The notes: generated by a model from the letters alone, not told the origin. A stretch of 64,000 bases of DNA from Dokdonella_A sp963758365 (GCA_963758365.1 CAVWVB010000001.1:434001-498000), one strand, 5' to 3'. Positions 42,753-52,389 are shown, numbered from the stretch's first letter. A program made the numbers and translations.

Positions 42753-44693
42753 CTATGCGACCTTGCGCGATCCGCTCCGGTACAACATCCAGGCGACGAC
42801 CGCGAGTACCACGAGTCCGACCGCGCTGCCGCCATGCATCGACGCGGGCAGCGCGAGCACGTCGGCACGCCCGGACACCACGATCGGAATCGCGATGATG
42901 ATCCCGGTCAACGCCTCGCCGGTGATCAGGCCGGCCGAGAACAGCGTGCCCGGACGATGGATGCGATCCCTGTCCTCCGCATCGCGCGGCTTGTGCCTGC
43001 GCTCGACCAGATGGGCGAGCAGGCCGCCAAGGAAGATCGGCACCATCAGTTCCAGCGGCAGGTAGATGCCGATCGCGGCCGCCAGCACCGGTACGCGGAA
43101 CCCCGATTCGCGCGATTTCAGCCATTCGTCGAGCGCAATCACCGCGGCCCCCACCAGCGCACCGAGACCGATCATCGCCCATGGCAGTTCGCCGCCGAAC
43201 ATGCCTTTGGCCACCGATGCCATCAGGGTTGCCTGCGGTGCCGCGAGCGAATTGGGATGCTCCGGCGTCGGTGCGCCGATGCCGTAGGCGGCGGCGAGCA
43301 GGTTCAGCACCGGCGCCATGATCAGAGCGCACGAGAATGCGCCGATGCACAGCATGAGCTGCTGCTTCCAGGGCGTCGCACCGACCATGTGGCCGGCCTT
43401 GAGGTCCTGCAGATTGTCCCCGCCGACCGCGGCCGCGCAGCACACCACCGCACCGATCATGATCGCGGCGACCGCACCGATCGGGGAATCGCGTCCGAGC
43501 AGCAGTACCAGCACGAGCGATGCGAACAGGATCGTCGCGATCGTGATGCCTGACACCGGATTGTTCGACGAACCCACGAGGCCGGCCAGGTACGCAGACA
43601 CCGACACGAACAGGAAGCCGGCGACGATCATGATGATCGTCATCGGGATGCTGACCAGCCACTGGCCGACGATCGCCTGGTACAGCGCGCCGAGCGGCAA
43701 CACGAACACGATCAGCGCGATCAGCATCCATTTCATCGGCAGGTCGCGCTCGGTCTCGATCACGGTATTGCCGGCACGCTGGTGGCGCGCAGCAGCGAAT
43801 CCGCTCTTGATGCCCGACATCAGCGACTTGCGCAGCGAGAACAGGGTCCACACACCGCCGATCAGCATCGCGCCGACACCGAGATAGCGAATCTTCGTCG
43901 ACCAGATCGCGCCTGCGATGTCGGCTGCCGCGGCCCCGGCGAGTTGCGTCGAAAGCACCGGATCGGTGGCGAGGAACCAGTGCTGGTAGATCGGGATCGC
44001 AATGTTCCAGGACAGGATGCTGCCCGAAACGACCACGATCCCGACATTGAGGCCGACGATGTAGCCGACGCCGAGCAGCGCGGGCGACAGACTGGTACCC
44101 ATGTAACCGAGGTACTTGCCGAGAAAGCCCGCGCCGATCGCACTGTCGGGAATCAGGCGCAGACCGCTCTCGGCGGCCAGTTTCACGGCCGCGCCGATTA
44201 TTCCGGCCAGCGCCAGTGTCCTGACTCCGGGCCCGGGATTCTCGCCGGCCTTGAGCACTTCCGCGGCGGCCTTGCCCTCCGGGAACGGCAATGGATTCTC
44301 GACGATCATCGCGCGCCGCAGCGGCACCGAGAAGAGCACGCCGAGCAGGCCACCGAGGCCGGCGATCGCTAGCACCCACGAGTAGCGAAAGTGCTGCCAG
44401 TAACCGAGCATGATCAGCGCCGGGATCGTGAAGATCACGCCGGCGGCGATCGACGAGCCGGCCGAGGCGCCGGTCTGCACGATATTGTTCTCGAGAATCG
44501 TGCCGCCTCCGAGCAGCCGCAGCACGGCCATCGATATGACAGCGGCCGGAATCGCGGTCGCGATGGTCAGGCCCGCGAACAGACCAAGGTACGCGTTCGC
44601 CGCCGCGAGAATCACCGCGAGGATCACGGACAGGATCACCGCGCGTACGGTGAGCTGCGCGACGGGTTGCGCCGCAGCCGGTTCGGTCGTCAT
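42753..44693 (-). CDS. OPT family oligopeptide/metal-complex transporter
   Basis: A 646 aa polytopic membrane protein with about 14-16 hydrophobic helices. It starts MTTEPAAAQPVAQLTVRAVI, with AAKG on the coding strand as AAGGGG six bases upstream of the ATG at 44693. OPT-like segments include NAYLGLFAGLTIATAIPAAV, NNIVQTGASAGSSIAAGVIF, NPLPFPEGKAAAEVLKAGE, GGDNLQDLKAGHMVGATPWK and LITGEALTGIIIAIPIV. The family imports small peptides or metal chelates; the substrate here cannot be told. It is a single gene, convergent with the glycan operon. Confidence 0.9.
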   Translation of the reverse strand: MTTEPAAAQPVAQLTVRAVILSVILAVILAAANAYLGLFAGLTIATAIPAAVISMAVLRLLGGGTILENNIVQTGASAGSSIAAGVIFTIPALIMLGYWQHFRYSWVLAIAGLGGLLGVLFSVPLRRAMIVENPLPFPEGKAAAEVLKAGENPGPGVRTLALAGIIGAAVKLAAESGLRLIPDSAIGAGFLGKYLGYMGTSLSPALLGVGYIVGLNVGIVVVSGSILSWNIAIPIYQHWFLATDPVLSTQLAGAAAADIAGAIWSTKIRYLGVGAMLIGGVWTLFSLRKSLMSGIKSGFAAARHQRAGNTVIETERDLPMKWMLIALIVFVLPLGALYQAIVGQWLVSIPMTIIMIVAGFLFVSVSAYLAGLVGSSNNPVSGITIATILFASLVLVLLLGRDSPIGAVAAIMIGAVVCCAAAVGGDNLQDLKAGHMVGATPWKQQLMLCIGAFSCALIMAPVLNLLAAAYGIGAPTPEHPNSLAAPQATLMASVAKGMFGGELPWAMIGLGALVGAAVIALDEWLKSRESGFRVPVLAAAIGIYLPLELMVPIFLGGLLAHLVERRHKPRDAEDRDRIHRPGTLFSAGLITGEALTGIIIAIPIVVSGRADVLALPASMHGGSAVGLVVLAVVAWMLYRSGSRKVA

Positions 44694-45036
44694 CGGGTAC
44701 CCCTTGTGCGGAAGATGGTGGCGCCGTGCCGGATGGCGCGCCGGCTCGTATGAAAGCACAAGGACCGGCGCGCGTCACGCCGGGCCGGGCGCCGGGGCGA
44801 CGGCATGAATCACCACGGGATCGGCGCGTCGCGGCGCATGCGTGCGCAGGGGGCCTCCGGGCGCACCCGGCTGGCGGCGCGCGATTCATGCCGTCCGCGC
44901 GGTCGCATCCAGGGTGCGCGGCTCCTGCTGGTTGCCCGGCTCGGCCGCATGCGGAATCATGTGCGTGCGGCAACGATCCGCGCGAGTCCCGCGGCCGGGA
45001 TCATCCCATCCTGTCCCCGGGTTGCAGGGAGTGACG
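44694..45036. other. Intergenic region between OPT transporter and def
   Basis: 343 bases between divergent genes. The part next to the transporter holds its ribosome binding site. Short open frames exist on the plus strand but have biased Arg/Ala composition, no good ribosome binding site and no recognisable domain. No RNA gene, repeat or clear promoter was seen. Confidence 0.6.
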
Positions 45037-45564
45037 ATGATCCACGAAATTCTCAAGATGGGTGACCCGCGCCTGCTGCGTATCGCCGCTCCGGTCGAGC
45101 ACTTCGATACGCCGGAGCTGCACGCGTTGATCGCCGACATGTTCGACACCATGCATGCGGCCGGCGGAGTCGGTCTTGCGGCGCCGCAGATCGGTGTCGA
45201 CCTGCAGCTCGTGATCTTCGGTTTCGAGCACAGCGAACGCTATCCCGATGCGCCGGCGGTACCACGCACGATTCTGCTGAATCCCGAGATCACGCCTCTT
45301 TCGCAGATGCGCGAGGAGGACTGGGAAGGTTGCCTGTCGGTTCCGGGCCTGCGCGGTGTCGTCGAGCGCTGGTCGTCGATCCGTTACAGCGGGTTCGATC
45401 CTGCGGGCCAGCCGATCGAGCGCACCGCAGAAGGCTTCCATGCGCGCGTGGTTCAGCACGAGTGCGACCATCTGATCGGAACGCTGTATCCGATGCGGAT
45501 CACCGACTTCTCGCGTTTCGGCTATGTCGACGTGCTGTTTCCGGGCGCCGACGGCGCCGAGTAG
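45037..45564 (+). CDS. def: Peptide deformylase
   Basis: A 175 aa metalloenzyme that removes the N-formyl group from new proteins. All three family motifs are present: GVGLAAPQIG (motif 1), EGCLSVP with the metal-binding cysteine (motif 2) and QHECDHLIG with the two histidines and catalytic glutamate (motif 3). ATG 45037 follows AGGGAG. It is not next to fmt, unlike the common def-fmt pair, and the chain is slightly different from the typical E. coli form, so this may be a second deformylase of the genome. It converges on pyrF. Confidence 0.95.
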   Translation: MIHEILKMGDPRLLRIAAPVEHFDTPELHALIADMFDTMHAAGGVGLAAPQIGVDLQLVIFGFEHSERYPDAPAVPRTILLNPEITPLSQMREEDWEGCLSVPGLRGVVERWSSIRYSGFDPAGQPIERTAEGFHARVVQHECDHLIGTLYPMRITDFSRFGYVDVLFPGADGAE

Positions 45565-45669
45565 CGCACAGGGGCAGGCTTCAGCTGCAGGTGCTTCAAC
45601 CCACCGCCGTGGTTCGCGGGAAATCGGCGAGTGAGGGTCTGCGCGCGATCGTCGGGGCAGCGCCCGAAT

Positions 45670-46497
45670 TCAGCGCTCGCGATTGATCCGGTTGCACAAG
45701 TCGATCGTGGCTTCACGTGCGGCCTGCGCGAAGTCCGCGCCGCTTCCGGCGTACAGAATCGCGCGCGACGAGCTGATCATGAGCCCGGTCCCGTCGGACG
45801 AGCGGCCGTTGCGCACGACCGCGGCAGCGTCGCCGCCCTGGGCACCGACACCGGGTACGAGCAGCGGCATGTCGGCGACGCGCGCACGCACGTCGGCAAG
45901 CTCCTGCGGATAGGTTGCACCGACCACGAGCGCGCAGTTGCCGTTCGCGTTCCAGTCGCGTGCGACGGTCGTGGCAATGCGCTGGTACAACGCGCATTCG
46001 CTGCCGTCGTCGCCGCGCACGGTCAGATCCTGCAGATCGCGCGCGCCCGGATTCGACGTCCTGCACAGCACGATCACGCCCTTGTCGGCGCGGTCGAGAA
46101 ACGGCTGCACCGAATCGCGACCGAGATAGGGATTCACGGTCACCGCGTCCGCACCGTAGCGGTCGAAGACCTCGTTCGCATAGTTCCGTGCGGTCGAACC
46201 GACGTCGCCGCGCTTGGCATCCAGGATCACCGGGATACCCGGATGGGCGTCGTGAATGTGGCCGATCAGGCGTTGCAGCGACGCCTCAGCGGCGTGCGCG
46301 GCGAAATGCGCGAATTGCGGCTTGAACGCACAGACCCGGTCCGCGGTCGCATCGACGATCGCGCGGCAGAACGCGAAGATCGCATCGGGATCGCCGTGCA
46401 ACGCGGCCGGAAACCTGGCCGGCTCCGGATCGAGGCCCACGCAGACCAGCGAGTCGTTGCGTTGCCAGGCCGCCTGCAAGGCGTGCATGAAATCCAT
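45670..46497 (-). CDS. pyrF: Orotidine 5'-phosphate decarboxylase (type 2)
   Basis: A 275 aa enzyme that makes UMP from OMP. It is the longer type 2 form: LVCVGLDPEPARFP at the N-terminus, FKPQFAHF, the catalytic ILDAKRGDVGSTARNYA with the Asp-Lys-Asp triad, and GLMISSSRAILYAG near the C-terminus. ATG at 46497 has GGGGGAG upstream. It is downstream of ettA on the same strand with 58 bases between. The two genes have no obvious functional link. Confidence 0.95.
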   Translation of the reverse strand: MDFMHALQAAWQRNDSLVCVGLDPEPARFPAALHGDPDAIFAFCRAIVDATADRVCAFKPQFAHFAAHAAEASLQRLIGHIHDAHPGIPVILDAKRGDVGSTARNYANEVFDRYGADAVTVNPYLGRDSVQPFLDRADKGVIVLCRTSNPGARDLQDLTVRGDDGSECALYQRIATTVARDWNANGNCALVVGATYPQELADVRARVADMPLLVPGVGAQGGDAAAVVRNGRSSDGTGLMISSSRAILYAGSGADFAQAAREATIDLCNRINRER

Positions 46498-46555
46498 CGT
46501 TGCTCCCCCGCGGCTTCGCCTGCGTTCGCTTGGGCATCCGGCCCGGCTGCGGCGC

Positions 46556-48217
46556 TCAGGCCAGTTTCTTGTAGCGGATCCGGTGCGGCTGCGCGGCTTC
46601 GTCGCCGAGGCGGCGCTTCTTGTCTTCCTCGTATTCCTTGTAGTTGCCCGGGAAGAACTCGACATGCGAATCGCCTTCGAATGCGAGGATGTGGGTCGCG
46701 ATGCGGTCGAGGAACCAGCGGTCGTGCGAAATCACGAACACATTGCCCGGAAATTCCAGGAGCGCGTCCTCGAGTGCGCGCAGCGTTTCGATGTCGAGGT
46801 CGTTGGACGGTTCGTCGAGCAGCAGCACGTTGCCACCCTTCAGCAGCGTCTTGGCCAGATGCAGGCGGCCGCGCTCGCCGCCGGACAGCGTGCCGACCAG
46901 CTTCTGCTGGTCCGGTCCGCGGAAATTGAAGCGGCCGAGATACGCACGCGACTGGATTTCGATGCCGTTGATGTTGAGGATGTCGGCACCGCCGGAAATT
47001 TCCTGGAACACGTTGTGCTCGCCTTCGAGTTTCTCGCGGCTCTGGTCGACATGGGCGATATGGACGGTCTGGCCCTTGACGATCTCGCCCTTGTCGGGTT
47101 TTTCCTGGCCGATGATCATCCTGAACAACGTCGACTTGCCCGCGCCGTTCGGGCCGATGATGCCGACGATCGCGCCGGGTGGAACCGTGAAGCTCAGATC
47201 GTCGATCAGCATGCGGTCGCCGAACGACTTGGTGATGCCCTTGAACTCGATGACCGAACTGCCGAGCCGCTCGCCCGGCGGGATGAAGATCTCGTTGGTT
47301 TCGTTGCGCTTCTGGTAATCGACCGCCTGCAGTTCCTCGATGCGCGCGAGGCGCGCCTTGCCCTTGCTGCGGCCGCCCTTGGCGTTGCTGCGCGCCCACT
47401 CGAGCTCGCGCTGGATCGCCTTCTGGCGCGCCTTCTCGCTGGACTCCTCCTGCTTGAGGCGCTCGTCCTTCTGCTCCAGCCACGACGAGTAGTTGCCCTT
47501 CCATGGAATTCCGCGCCCACGGTCGAGTTCGAGTATCCATTCGGCCGCATTGTCGAGGAAGTAGCGGTCGTGGGTGACCGCGACCACGGTGCCCGGATAG
47601 TCGCGCAGGAAGTGTTCGAGCCACTCGACCGATTCGGCGTCGAGATGGTTGGTCGGTTCGTCGAGCAGCAGCATGTCCGGCTTGGACAGCAGCAGGCGGC
47701 ACAACGCGACGCGACGCTTCTCGCCGCCGGACAGCTTGCCGACGATCGCATCCCAGGGCGGCAGGCGCAACGCGTCGGCGGCGACTTCGAGCTGGCGCTC
47801 GAGCGCGTGCGCATCGTTCGCCGCGAGCAGGTTCTCGAGCCGCTGCTGTTCGGCCGCGAGCTTGTCGAAATCCGCGCCTTCCTCGGCATAGGCCGCATAG
47901 ACCTCGTCGAGGCGCTGCTGCGCGCCGATGATTTCTGCAACGCCTTCCTCGACGACCTCGCGCACGGTCTTGGCGGGATCGAGTCGCGGTTCCTGCTCGA
48001 GGAACCCGATCTTGGTGCCCGGGTTCGGACGCGCTTCGCCGACGAACTCGGTGTCGACCCCTGCCATGATCCGCAGCACGGTCGACTTGCCGGCGCCATT
48101 CAGGCCGAGCAGGCCGATCTTCGCGCCCGGGAAGAACGACAGCGAGATGTCCTTGATGATCTGGCGTTTCGGCGGGACGACCTTGCTGACGCCGATCATC
48201 GTGTAGATGTATTGCAT
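46556..48217 (-). CDS. ettA: Energy-dependent translational throttle protein EttA (ABC-F)
   Basis: A 553 aa soluble protein with two ABC ATPase domains and no membrane segments. The first has GLNGAGKST and LSGGEKRRVALCRLLLSKP with LLLDEPTNHLD; the second has GPNGAGKSTLF, LSGGERGRLHLAKTLLKGG and LLLDEPSNDLD. The linker includes an Arg/Lys-rich helical hairpin (WARSNAKGGRSKGKARLARI). EttA binds the ribosomal E site and gates the first peptide bond according to ATP/ADP ratio. Length and start (MQYIYTMIGVSKVVPPKRQI) match the family. GGAG lies just upstream. Confidence 0.96.
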   Translation of the reverse strand: MQYIYTMIGVSKVVPPKRQIIKDISLSFFPGAKIGLLGLNGAGKSTVLRIMAGVDTEFVGEARPNPGTKIGFLEQEPRLDPAKTVREVVEEGVAEIIGAQQRLDEVYAAYAEEGADFDKLAAEQQRLENLLAANDAHALERQLEVAADALRLPPWDAIVGKLSGGEKRRVALCRLLLSKPDMLLLDEPTNHLDAESVEWLEHFLRDYPGTVVAVTHDRYFLDNAAEWILELDRGRGIPWKGNYSSWLEQKDERLKQEESSEKARQKAIQRELEWARSNAKGGRSKGKARLARIEELQAVDYQKRNETNEIFIPPGERLGSSVIEFKGITKSFGDRMLIDDLSFTVPPGAIVGIIGPNGAGKSTLFRMIIGQEKPDKGEIVKGQTVHIAHVDQSREKLEGEHNVFQEISGGADILNINGIEIQSRAYLGRFNFRGPDQQKLVGTLSGGERGRLHLAKTLLKGGNVLLLDEPSNDLDIETLRALEDALLEFPGNVFVISHDRWFLDRIATHILAFEGDSHVEFFPGNYKEYEEDKKRRLGDEAAQPHRIRYKKLA

Positions 48218-48540
48218 GCGGACTCCGAGCAAATCCGACACCGGCGCGCGGGCGCCGGATCGGTGGAAAACGGGAAGGACGCAATTATCGCCGATCGGCT
48301 CGGGCCCGTCATGCCCGCGGACGGGTTTTCCAGCCCGCCATGCGGCCTGCCACGGCGCCGATGCCCGCGCCGGGCGGGGCAGGCCGTCCCGTCCGAGAGC
48401 GCGCGTCATTGCGTGGTGCGATCGGGCCAACGACGCGGCCGCATTTCCGTCCCGCAACGTCGCTGCACGACGCGACCGCGCGGGGCGGGGCCACAAACCG
48501 GTAAAATCCGCGATTCCCGCCACGCCGCAGGCTGCAGCCC
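48218..48540. other. Divergent intergenic region between ettA and glyA
   Basis: 323 GC-rich bases between divergent genes. Near glyA there is a TAAAAT hexamer (48502-48507). I see no glycine-riboswitch-like structure, no repeat of the GGGATTCGGG family and no supported gene. Confidence 0.6.
48502..48507 (+). promoter_or_regulatory. Possible -10 element for glyA
   Basis: TAAAAT matches five of six -10 bases and is 33 bases before the glyA start, in an otherwise very GC-rich stretch. No convincing -35 hexamer lies 16-18 bases upstream. Confidence 0.3.
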
Positions 48541-49794
48541 ATGTTTTCCGCCGATTCACGCATCGCCGGCTTCGACCCGGAACTCGCCGCGGCGATCGCC
48601 GCAGAACGCCAGCGCCAGGAGGATCATGTCGAGCTGATCGCATCGGAGAATTACGCGAGTCCGCGCGTGCTCGAGGCGCAGGGCTCGGTGCTGACCAACA
48701 AGTATGCCGAGGGCTACCCGGGCAAGCGCTACTACGGCGGCTGCGAATACGTCGACGTCGCCGAGTCGCTCGCGATCGCGCGGGCCAGGCAGTTGTTCGC
48801 CTGCGACTATGCGAACGTGCAGCCGCACTCGGGTTCGCAGGCGAACCAGGCCGTGTACTTCGCGCTGCTCAAGCCGGGCGACACGATCCTCGGCATGAGT
48901 CTCGCCCATGGTGGGCACCTGACCCACGGGGCCAAGGTCAACCTCTCCGGCAAGCTCTTCAATGCGGTGCAGTACGGGGTCGACGCGAACGGCCTGATCG
49001 ACTACGACGAGCTGGAACGTCTGGCCCGCGAGCACCGGCCGAAGATGCTGATCGGCGGCTTCAGCGCGTATTCGCAGGTGGTCGACTGGGCGCGCATGCG
49101 CGCGATCGCCGACGCGGTCGACGCGGTCTTCTTCGTCGATATGGCCCATGTCGCGGGCCTCGTCGCGGCCGGCGTCTATCCGAGTCCGTTGCCGCATGCG
49201 CACGTGGTCACGTCGACCACGCACAAGACGCTGCGCGGGCCGCGCGGCGGCATCATTCTGGCCAAGGGCGCGGGTGCGGACCTCGAGAAGAAACTGCAGT
49301 CGATCGTGTTCCCGGCCCTCCAGGGCGGCCCGCTCATGCACGTGATCGCGGCCAAGGCGGTCGCGTTCAAGGAAGCGCTCGAGCCCGGGTTCAGGACCTA
49401 TCAGGCCCAGGTCGTCAAGAACGCGCAGGCCATGGCCAAGGCGTTCATCGCGCGCGGTCACAAGATCGTCTCCGGCGGCACCGACAATCACCTGATGCTG
49501 ATCGACCTGATCGGACGCGAGGTCACCGGCAAGGATGCCGAGGCCGCACTCGGCGATGCGCATATCACGGTCAACAAGAACGCGGTGCCGAATGATCCGC
49601 GCTCGCCATTCGTGACTTCGGGGCTGCGCATCGGCACCCCCGCAGTCACCACCCGCGGCTACCGGGAATCGGACTGCAGCGAACTGGCGGTCTGGATCTG
49701 CGACGTGCTTGGCGCTCCCGGTGATGCCGGCGTGATCGCGAGCGTGCGCGACAAGGTCACCGCGCAGTGCAAGGCATTTCCGGTCTATGGCTGA
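48541..49794 (+). CDS. glyA: Serine hydroxymethyltransferase
   Basis: A 417 aa PLP enzyme that interconverts serine and glycine and feeds one-carbon units to tetrahydrofolate. Visible marks are ELIASENYASPRVLEAQGSV, NKYAEGYPGKRYYGGCEYVD, the cofactor region HGGHLTHGAKVNLSG, DMAHVAGLVAAGVYPSP and the PLP lysine in VVTSTTHKTLRGPRGG. Length and start are canonical. It precedes nrdR, and the spacer carries a hairpin and a repeat element. Expected cytosolic tetramer or dimer. Confidence 0.98.
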   Translation: MFSADSRIAGFDPELAAAIAAERQRQEDHVELIASENYASPRVLEAQGSVLTNKYAEGYPGKRYYGGCEYVDVAESLAIARARQLFACDYANVQPHSGSQANQAVYFALLKPGDTILGMSLAHGGHLTHGAKVNLSGKLFNAVQYGVDANGLIDYDELERLAREHRPKMLIGGFSAYSQVVDWARMRAIADAVDAVFFVDMAHVAGLVAAGVYPSPLPHAHVVTSTTHKTLRGPRGGIILAKGAGADLEKKLQSIVFPALQGGPLMHVIAAKAVAFKEALEPGFRTYQAQVVKNAQAMAKAFIARGHKIVSGGTDNHLMLIDLIGREVTGKDAEAALGDAHITVNKNAVPNDPRSPFVTSGLRIGTPAVTTRGYRESDCSELAVWICDVLGAPGDAGVIASVRDKVTAQCKAFPVYG

Positions 49795-49902
49795 GAAGCC
49801 GGAAACAGGCCGTCAGGCATCGGGGTTCGCAAGAACCCCGCTCCCCGCGCGCGTCCGCCTTTTCCGAATCCCGCGTCGCCAATCCCGAAATCCGGCCTTC
49901 TG
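49795..49902. repeat. Intergenic repeat with GNRA hairpin (glyA-nrdR)
   Basis: The 108-base spacer begins with GAAGCCGGAAA and ends with a near complement (ATCCGGCCTTC). It contains CCGAATCCCG and AATCCCGAAATCC units of the GGGATTCGGG family. Inside, CGGGGTTC (49821-49828) pairs perfectly with 49833-49840 around a GCAA tetraloop, possibly acting as a glyA 3' end structure. Confidence 0.55.
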
Positions 49903-50421
49903 ATGTACTGCCCGTTCTGCCAGCACCAGGATACACGCGTGATCGATTCGCGCGTCTCCGACGACGGCGCGACGATCCGTCGTCGCCGCGAATGCGAACA
50001 TTGCGGCGAGCGCTTCAACACCTTCGAGACGGCCGAGATCAAGCTCCCCAACGTGGTCAAGGGCGACGGCCGGCGCGAGCCGTTCGACGAAGCCAAACTT
50101 CGTGGCGGCTTCATGCGCGCGCTGCAGAAGCGCCCGGTCGGCAGCGACCAGGTCGATGCGACCGTGCGCGTGGTCGTCGAAGAGCTGCGCCGCAGCGGCG
50201 AGCGCGAAGTCCCGAGCTTGCGCGTTGGCGAACTGGTCATGCGCGAGCTCAAGAAGCTCGACCACGTCGCCTATGTACGTTTCGCGTCGGTCTACCGCAG
50301 CTTCGAGGACGTGCAGGCATTCCGCGAGGAAATCGAGCGCCTCGAGCGCGACCTGCCCGCGATCGAGGGCCTGCAGCTGCCCCTGCTCGGCGAGGCTGCC
50401 CCGCGCAAGGAAAAGGGCTGA
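49903..50421 (+). CDS. nrdR: Transcriptional repressor NrdR
   Basis: A 172 aa regulator of ribonucleotide reductase genes. The N-terminal zinc ribbon has CPFCQHQDTRVIDSR and CEHCGERFNTFE, providing the four cysteines. The ATP-cone follows (VVKGDGRREPFDEAKLRGGF, VRFASVYRSFEDVQAFREEI). NrdR senses dATP/ATP and binds NrdR boxes before nrd genes, none of which are in this window. It heads the conserved nrdR-rib-nusB-thiL-pgpA run. Confidence 0.97.
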   Translation: MYCPFCQHQDTRVIDSRVSDDGATIRRRRECEHCGERFNTFETAEIKLPNVVKGDGRREPFDEAKLRGGFMRALQKRPVGSDQVDATVRVVVEELRRSGEREVPSLRVGELVMRELKKLDHVAYVRFASVYRSFEDVQAFREEIERLERDLPAIEGLQLPLLGEAAPRKEKG

Positions 50422-50497
50422 CCGCGATGCGACGTCGCGACGCCGGCTGTCTGGCTCGTGCGTGCCCACGAAGTCGGTGCCGCTGGACGAACCCGGC

Positions 50498-51634
50498 ATG
50501 AACGTGCCGGCGCCGTCACCAGCGTTCTGCGCAGTCGATCACGCGATGATGGCGCGAGCCTTGCGGCTCGCCGGGCGCGGCTTGTACACGACGCAGCCCA
50601 ATCCGCGCGTGGGCTGCGTGATCGCGCAGTCGGGCGAGGCGGTCGGCGAGGGCTGGCATCGCCGGGCCGGAGGCGCGCACGCGGAACTGCTTGCGCTCGC
50701 GGCGGCCGGCGAGCGCAGCCGCGGCGCAACGGTCTATGTCACGCTCGAACCCTGTGGCCTGCATGGCCGCACGCCGCCGTGCGCGGACGCGCTGATCGCG
50801 GCCGGCGTCGCGCGCGTGGTGATCGCGAGCGAGGATAGGTCCCAGCGCGCCGGCGGTGCGCTGGAACGGCTGCGCACGGCCGGCATCGCGGTCGAGACCG
50901 GACTGTTGCGCGATGCCGCGCGCGAACTCAACCGCGGATTCTTCAGCCGCGTAGAACGCGGCCGGCCCTGGCTCCGGGTCAAGCTCGCGATGAGCATGGA
51001 CGGGCGCACCGCGCTTGCCGATGGCACCTCGAAATGGATCACCGGCGAGGCTGCGCGTGCCGACGTGCAGCGCTGGCGCGCGCGCAGCTCGGCGATCCTG
51101 ACCGGCATCGGCAGCGTACTCGCCGACGACCCGCGCCTGACCGTGCGGCCCGGCGTGTCGGAGGCTCCGGCGACTCCCGGGGACGGGTCCACGCCACTGC
51201 GCGTCGTGCTGGACCGTAGCCTGCGCACGCCGTCTGGCGCGCGGATCCTCGACGGCAGCGTGCCGACCCTCGTGCTGCATGCGCCCGTGGCGCGGACCAC
51301 GGACGACCGCTTTGCGCGCGCGGAGCTGGCTGCGGTCGAAGGCACGGCAGCCGGCCTCGATCTCGCGGCCGTGCTGCGCGTGCTCGCCGCGCGCGGCATG
51401 AACGAGGTGCAGGCCGAAGCCGGACCGACGTTGTCGGGCGCGTTGTTCGCCGCGGGCCTCGTCGACGAACTGCTGCTCTACATGGCGCCGGTGCTGCTCG
51501 GCGACGCGGCGCGGCCCTTGCTCGCGGTACCGTCGCCGGCGGACATCGCGTCCGCATGGAAGCTGCGCATGGTCGAACAGCGCCGGATCGGCGATGATCT
51601 GAGCTTGCTGCTGAGGCCGGTGCAGACGCACTGA
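50498..51634 (+). CDS. ribD: Bifunctional riboflavin deaminase/reductase RibD
   Basis: A 378 aa two-domain enzyme of riboflavin synthesis. The N-terminal deaminase (about 15-150) has the zinc motif GGAHAELLAL and LEPCGLHGRTPPCADAL. The C-terminal reductase (about 160-375) has LAMSMDGRTALADGTSKWIT, GIGSVLADDPRLTVR and EAGPTLSGALFAAGLVDEL. It catalyses the deamination and side-chain reduction after GTP cyclohydrolase II. The start is not certain: ATG 50498 has only a weak GGACGA; a MMARALRLAGRG start at 50546 is possible. Confidence 0.95.
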   Translation: MNVPAPSPAFCAVDHAMMARALRLAGRGLYTTQPNPRVGCVIAQSGEAVGEGWHRRAGGAHAELLALAAAGERSRGATVYVTLEPCGLHGRTPPCADALIAAGVARVVIASEDRSQRAGGALERLRTAGIAVETGLLRDAARELNRGFFSRVERGRPWLRVKLAMSMDGRTALADGTSKWITGEAARADVQRWRARSSAILTGIGSVLADDPRLTVRPGVSEAPATPGDGSTPLRVVLDRSLRTPSGARILDGSVPTLVLHAPVARTTDDRFARAELAAVEGTAAGLDLAAVLRVLAARGMNEVQAEAGPTLSGALFAAGLVDELLLYMAPVLLGDAARPLLAVPSPADIASAWKLRMVEQRRIGDDLSLLLRPVQTH

Positions 51635-51738
51635 CTCCGCGCCGCTCCGGTGTCGATCCCGCGGTCGAAACATGCAGCGCATCGGACCCGCGCGTTGCGT
51701 GCGCAACGGATATTCGTCTATTCGCCACAGGACAATGC

Positions 51739-52389
51739 ATGTTCACGGGAATCATCCAGGCGGTCGGCCGCGTCGCCTCGCGTGAAACGCGCGGTCGCGA
51801 TGCGCGGCTTGCGATCGCCGCGGCCCCGCTCGGTCTCGAGGACGTCGTGATCGGCGACAGCATCGCGGTCGCGGGCGTCTGTCTGACCGCCGTCGCCCTC
51901 GAACACGATGGCTTTGCCGCCGATGTCTCGATGGAAACGCTCGCGCGCACGACGCTCGGAACATTGCAGGCCGGTGATCCGGTCAATCTCGAAAAGGCGC
52001 TGCGCCTGGCCGACCGGCTCGGCGGTCATCTGGTGTCGGGTCATGTCGATGGTGTCGGTCGCGTGGTCGGCATCGACGACGACGGCGACTCGCAGCGCTG
52101 GACATTCTCGGCGCCACAGGCGTTGCTGCGTTACATCGCGGTCAAGGGTTCGATCTGCGTCGACGGTACCAGCCTGACCGTGAACGGGATCGTCGGCGAC
52201 CATTTCGGCGTCACCCTGATTCCGCACACCCTCGCGGCCACCACGTTCGGCGTGCGCAAGCCCGGCGATCCGGTGAATCTCGAGGTCGACCTGATCGCGC
52301 GTTACGTTGATCGCGCGCTCGACCGCGATCGCGAAGATCAGGAAGCGGGCATTCGTGGCCGCTCCCCTCGACAGGGCGCGCTGCGATGA
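51739..52389 (+). CDS. ribE: Riboflavin synthase alpha subunit
   Basis: A 216 aa protein with two tandem lumazine-binding barrels. It starts with the invariant MFTGIIQAVG; the first barrel has VAGVCLTAVAL and NLEKALRLADRLGGHLVSGHVD, the second VDGTSLTVNGIVGDHFGVTLIPHT. It dismutates two lumazines to riboflavin. The C-terminus carries an Arg-rich tail. Its stop overlaps the next gene as ATGA, so ribE and ribBX are translationally coupled. Confidence 0.96.
   Translation: MFTGIIQAVGRVASRETRGRDARLAIAAAPLGLEDVVIGDSIAVAGVCLTAVALEHDGFAADVSMETLARTTLGTLQAGDPVNLEKALRLADRLGGHLVSGHVDGVGRVVGIDDDGDSQRWTFSAPQALLRYIAVKGSICVDGTSLTVNGIVGDHFGVTLIPHTLAATTFGVRKPGDPVNLEVDLIARYVDRALDRDREDQEAGIRGRSPRQGALR

Noticed and set aside
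44805..45065. Small protein gene between the OPT transporter and def
   Set aside because: Arg-rich composition typical of noncoding GC-rich DNA, no ribosome binding site, overlaps the def start.
48218..48540. Glycine riboswitch before glyA
   Set aside because: No tandem aptamer-like conserved segments could be identified.
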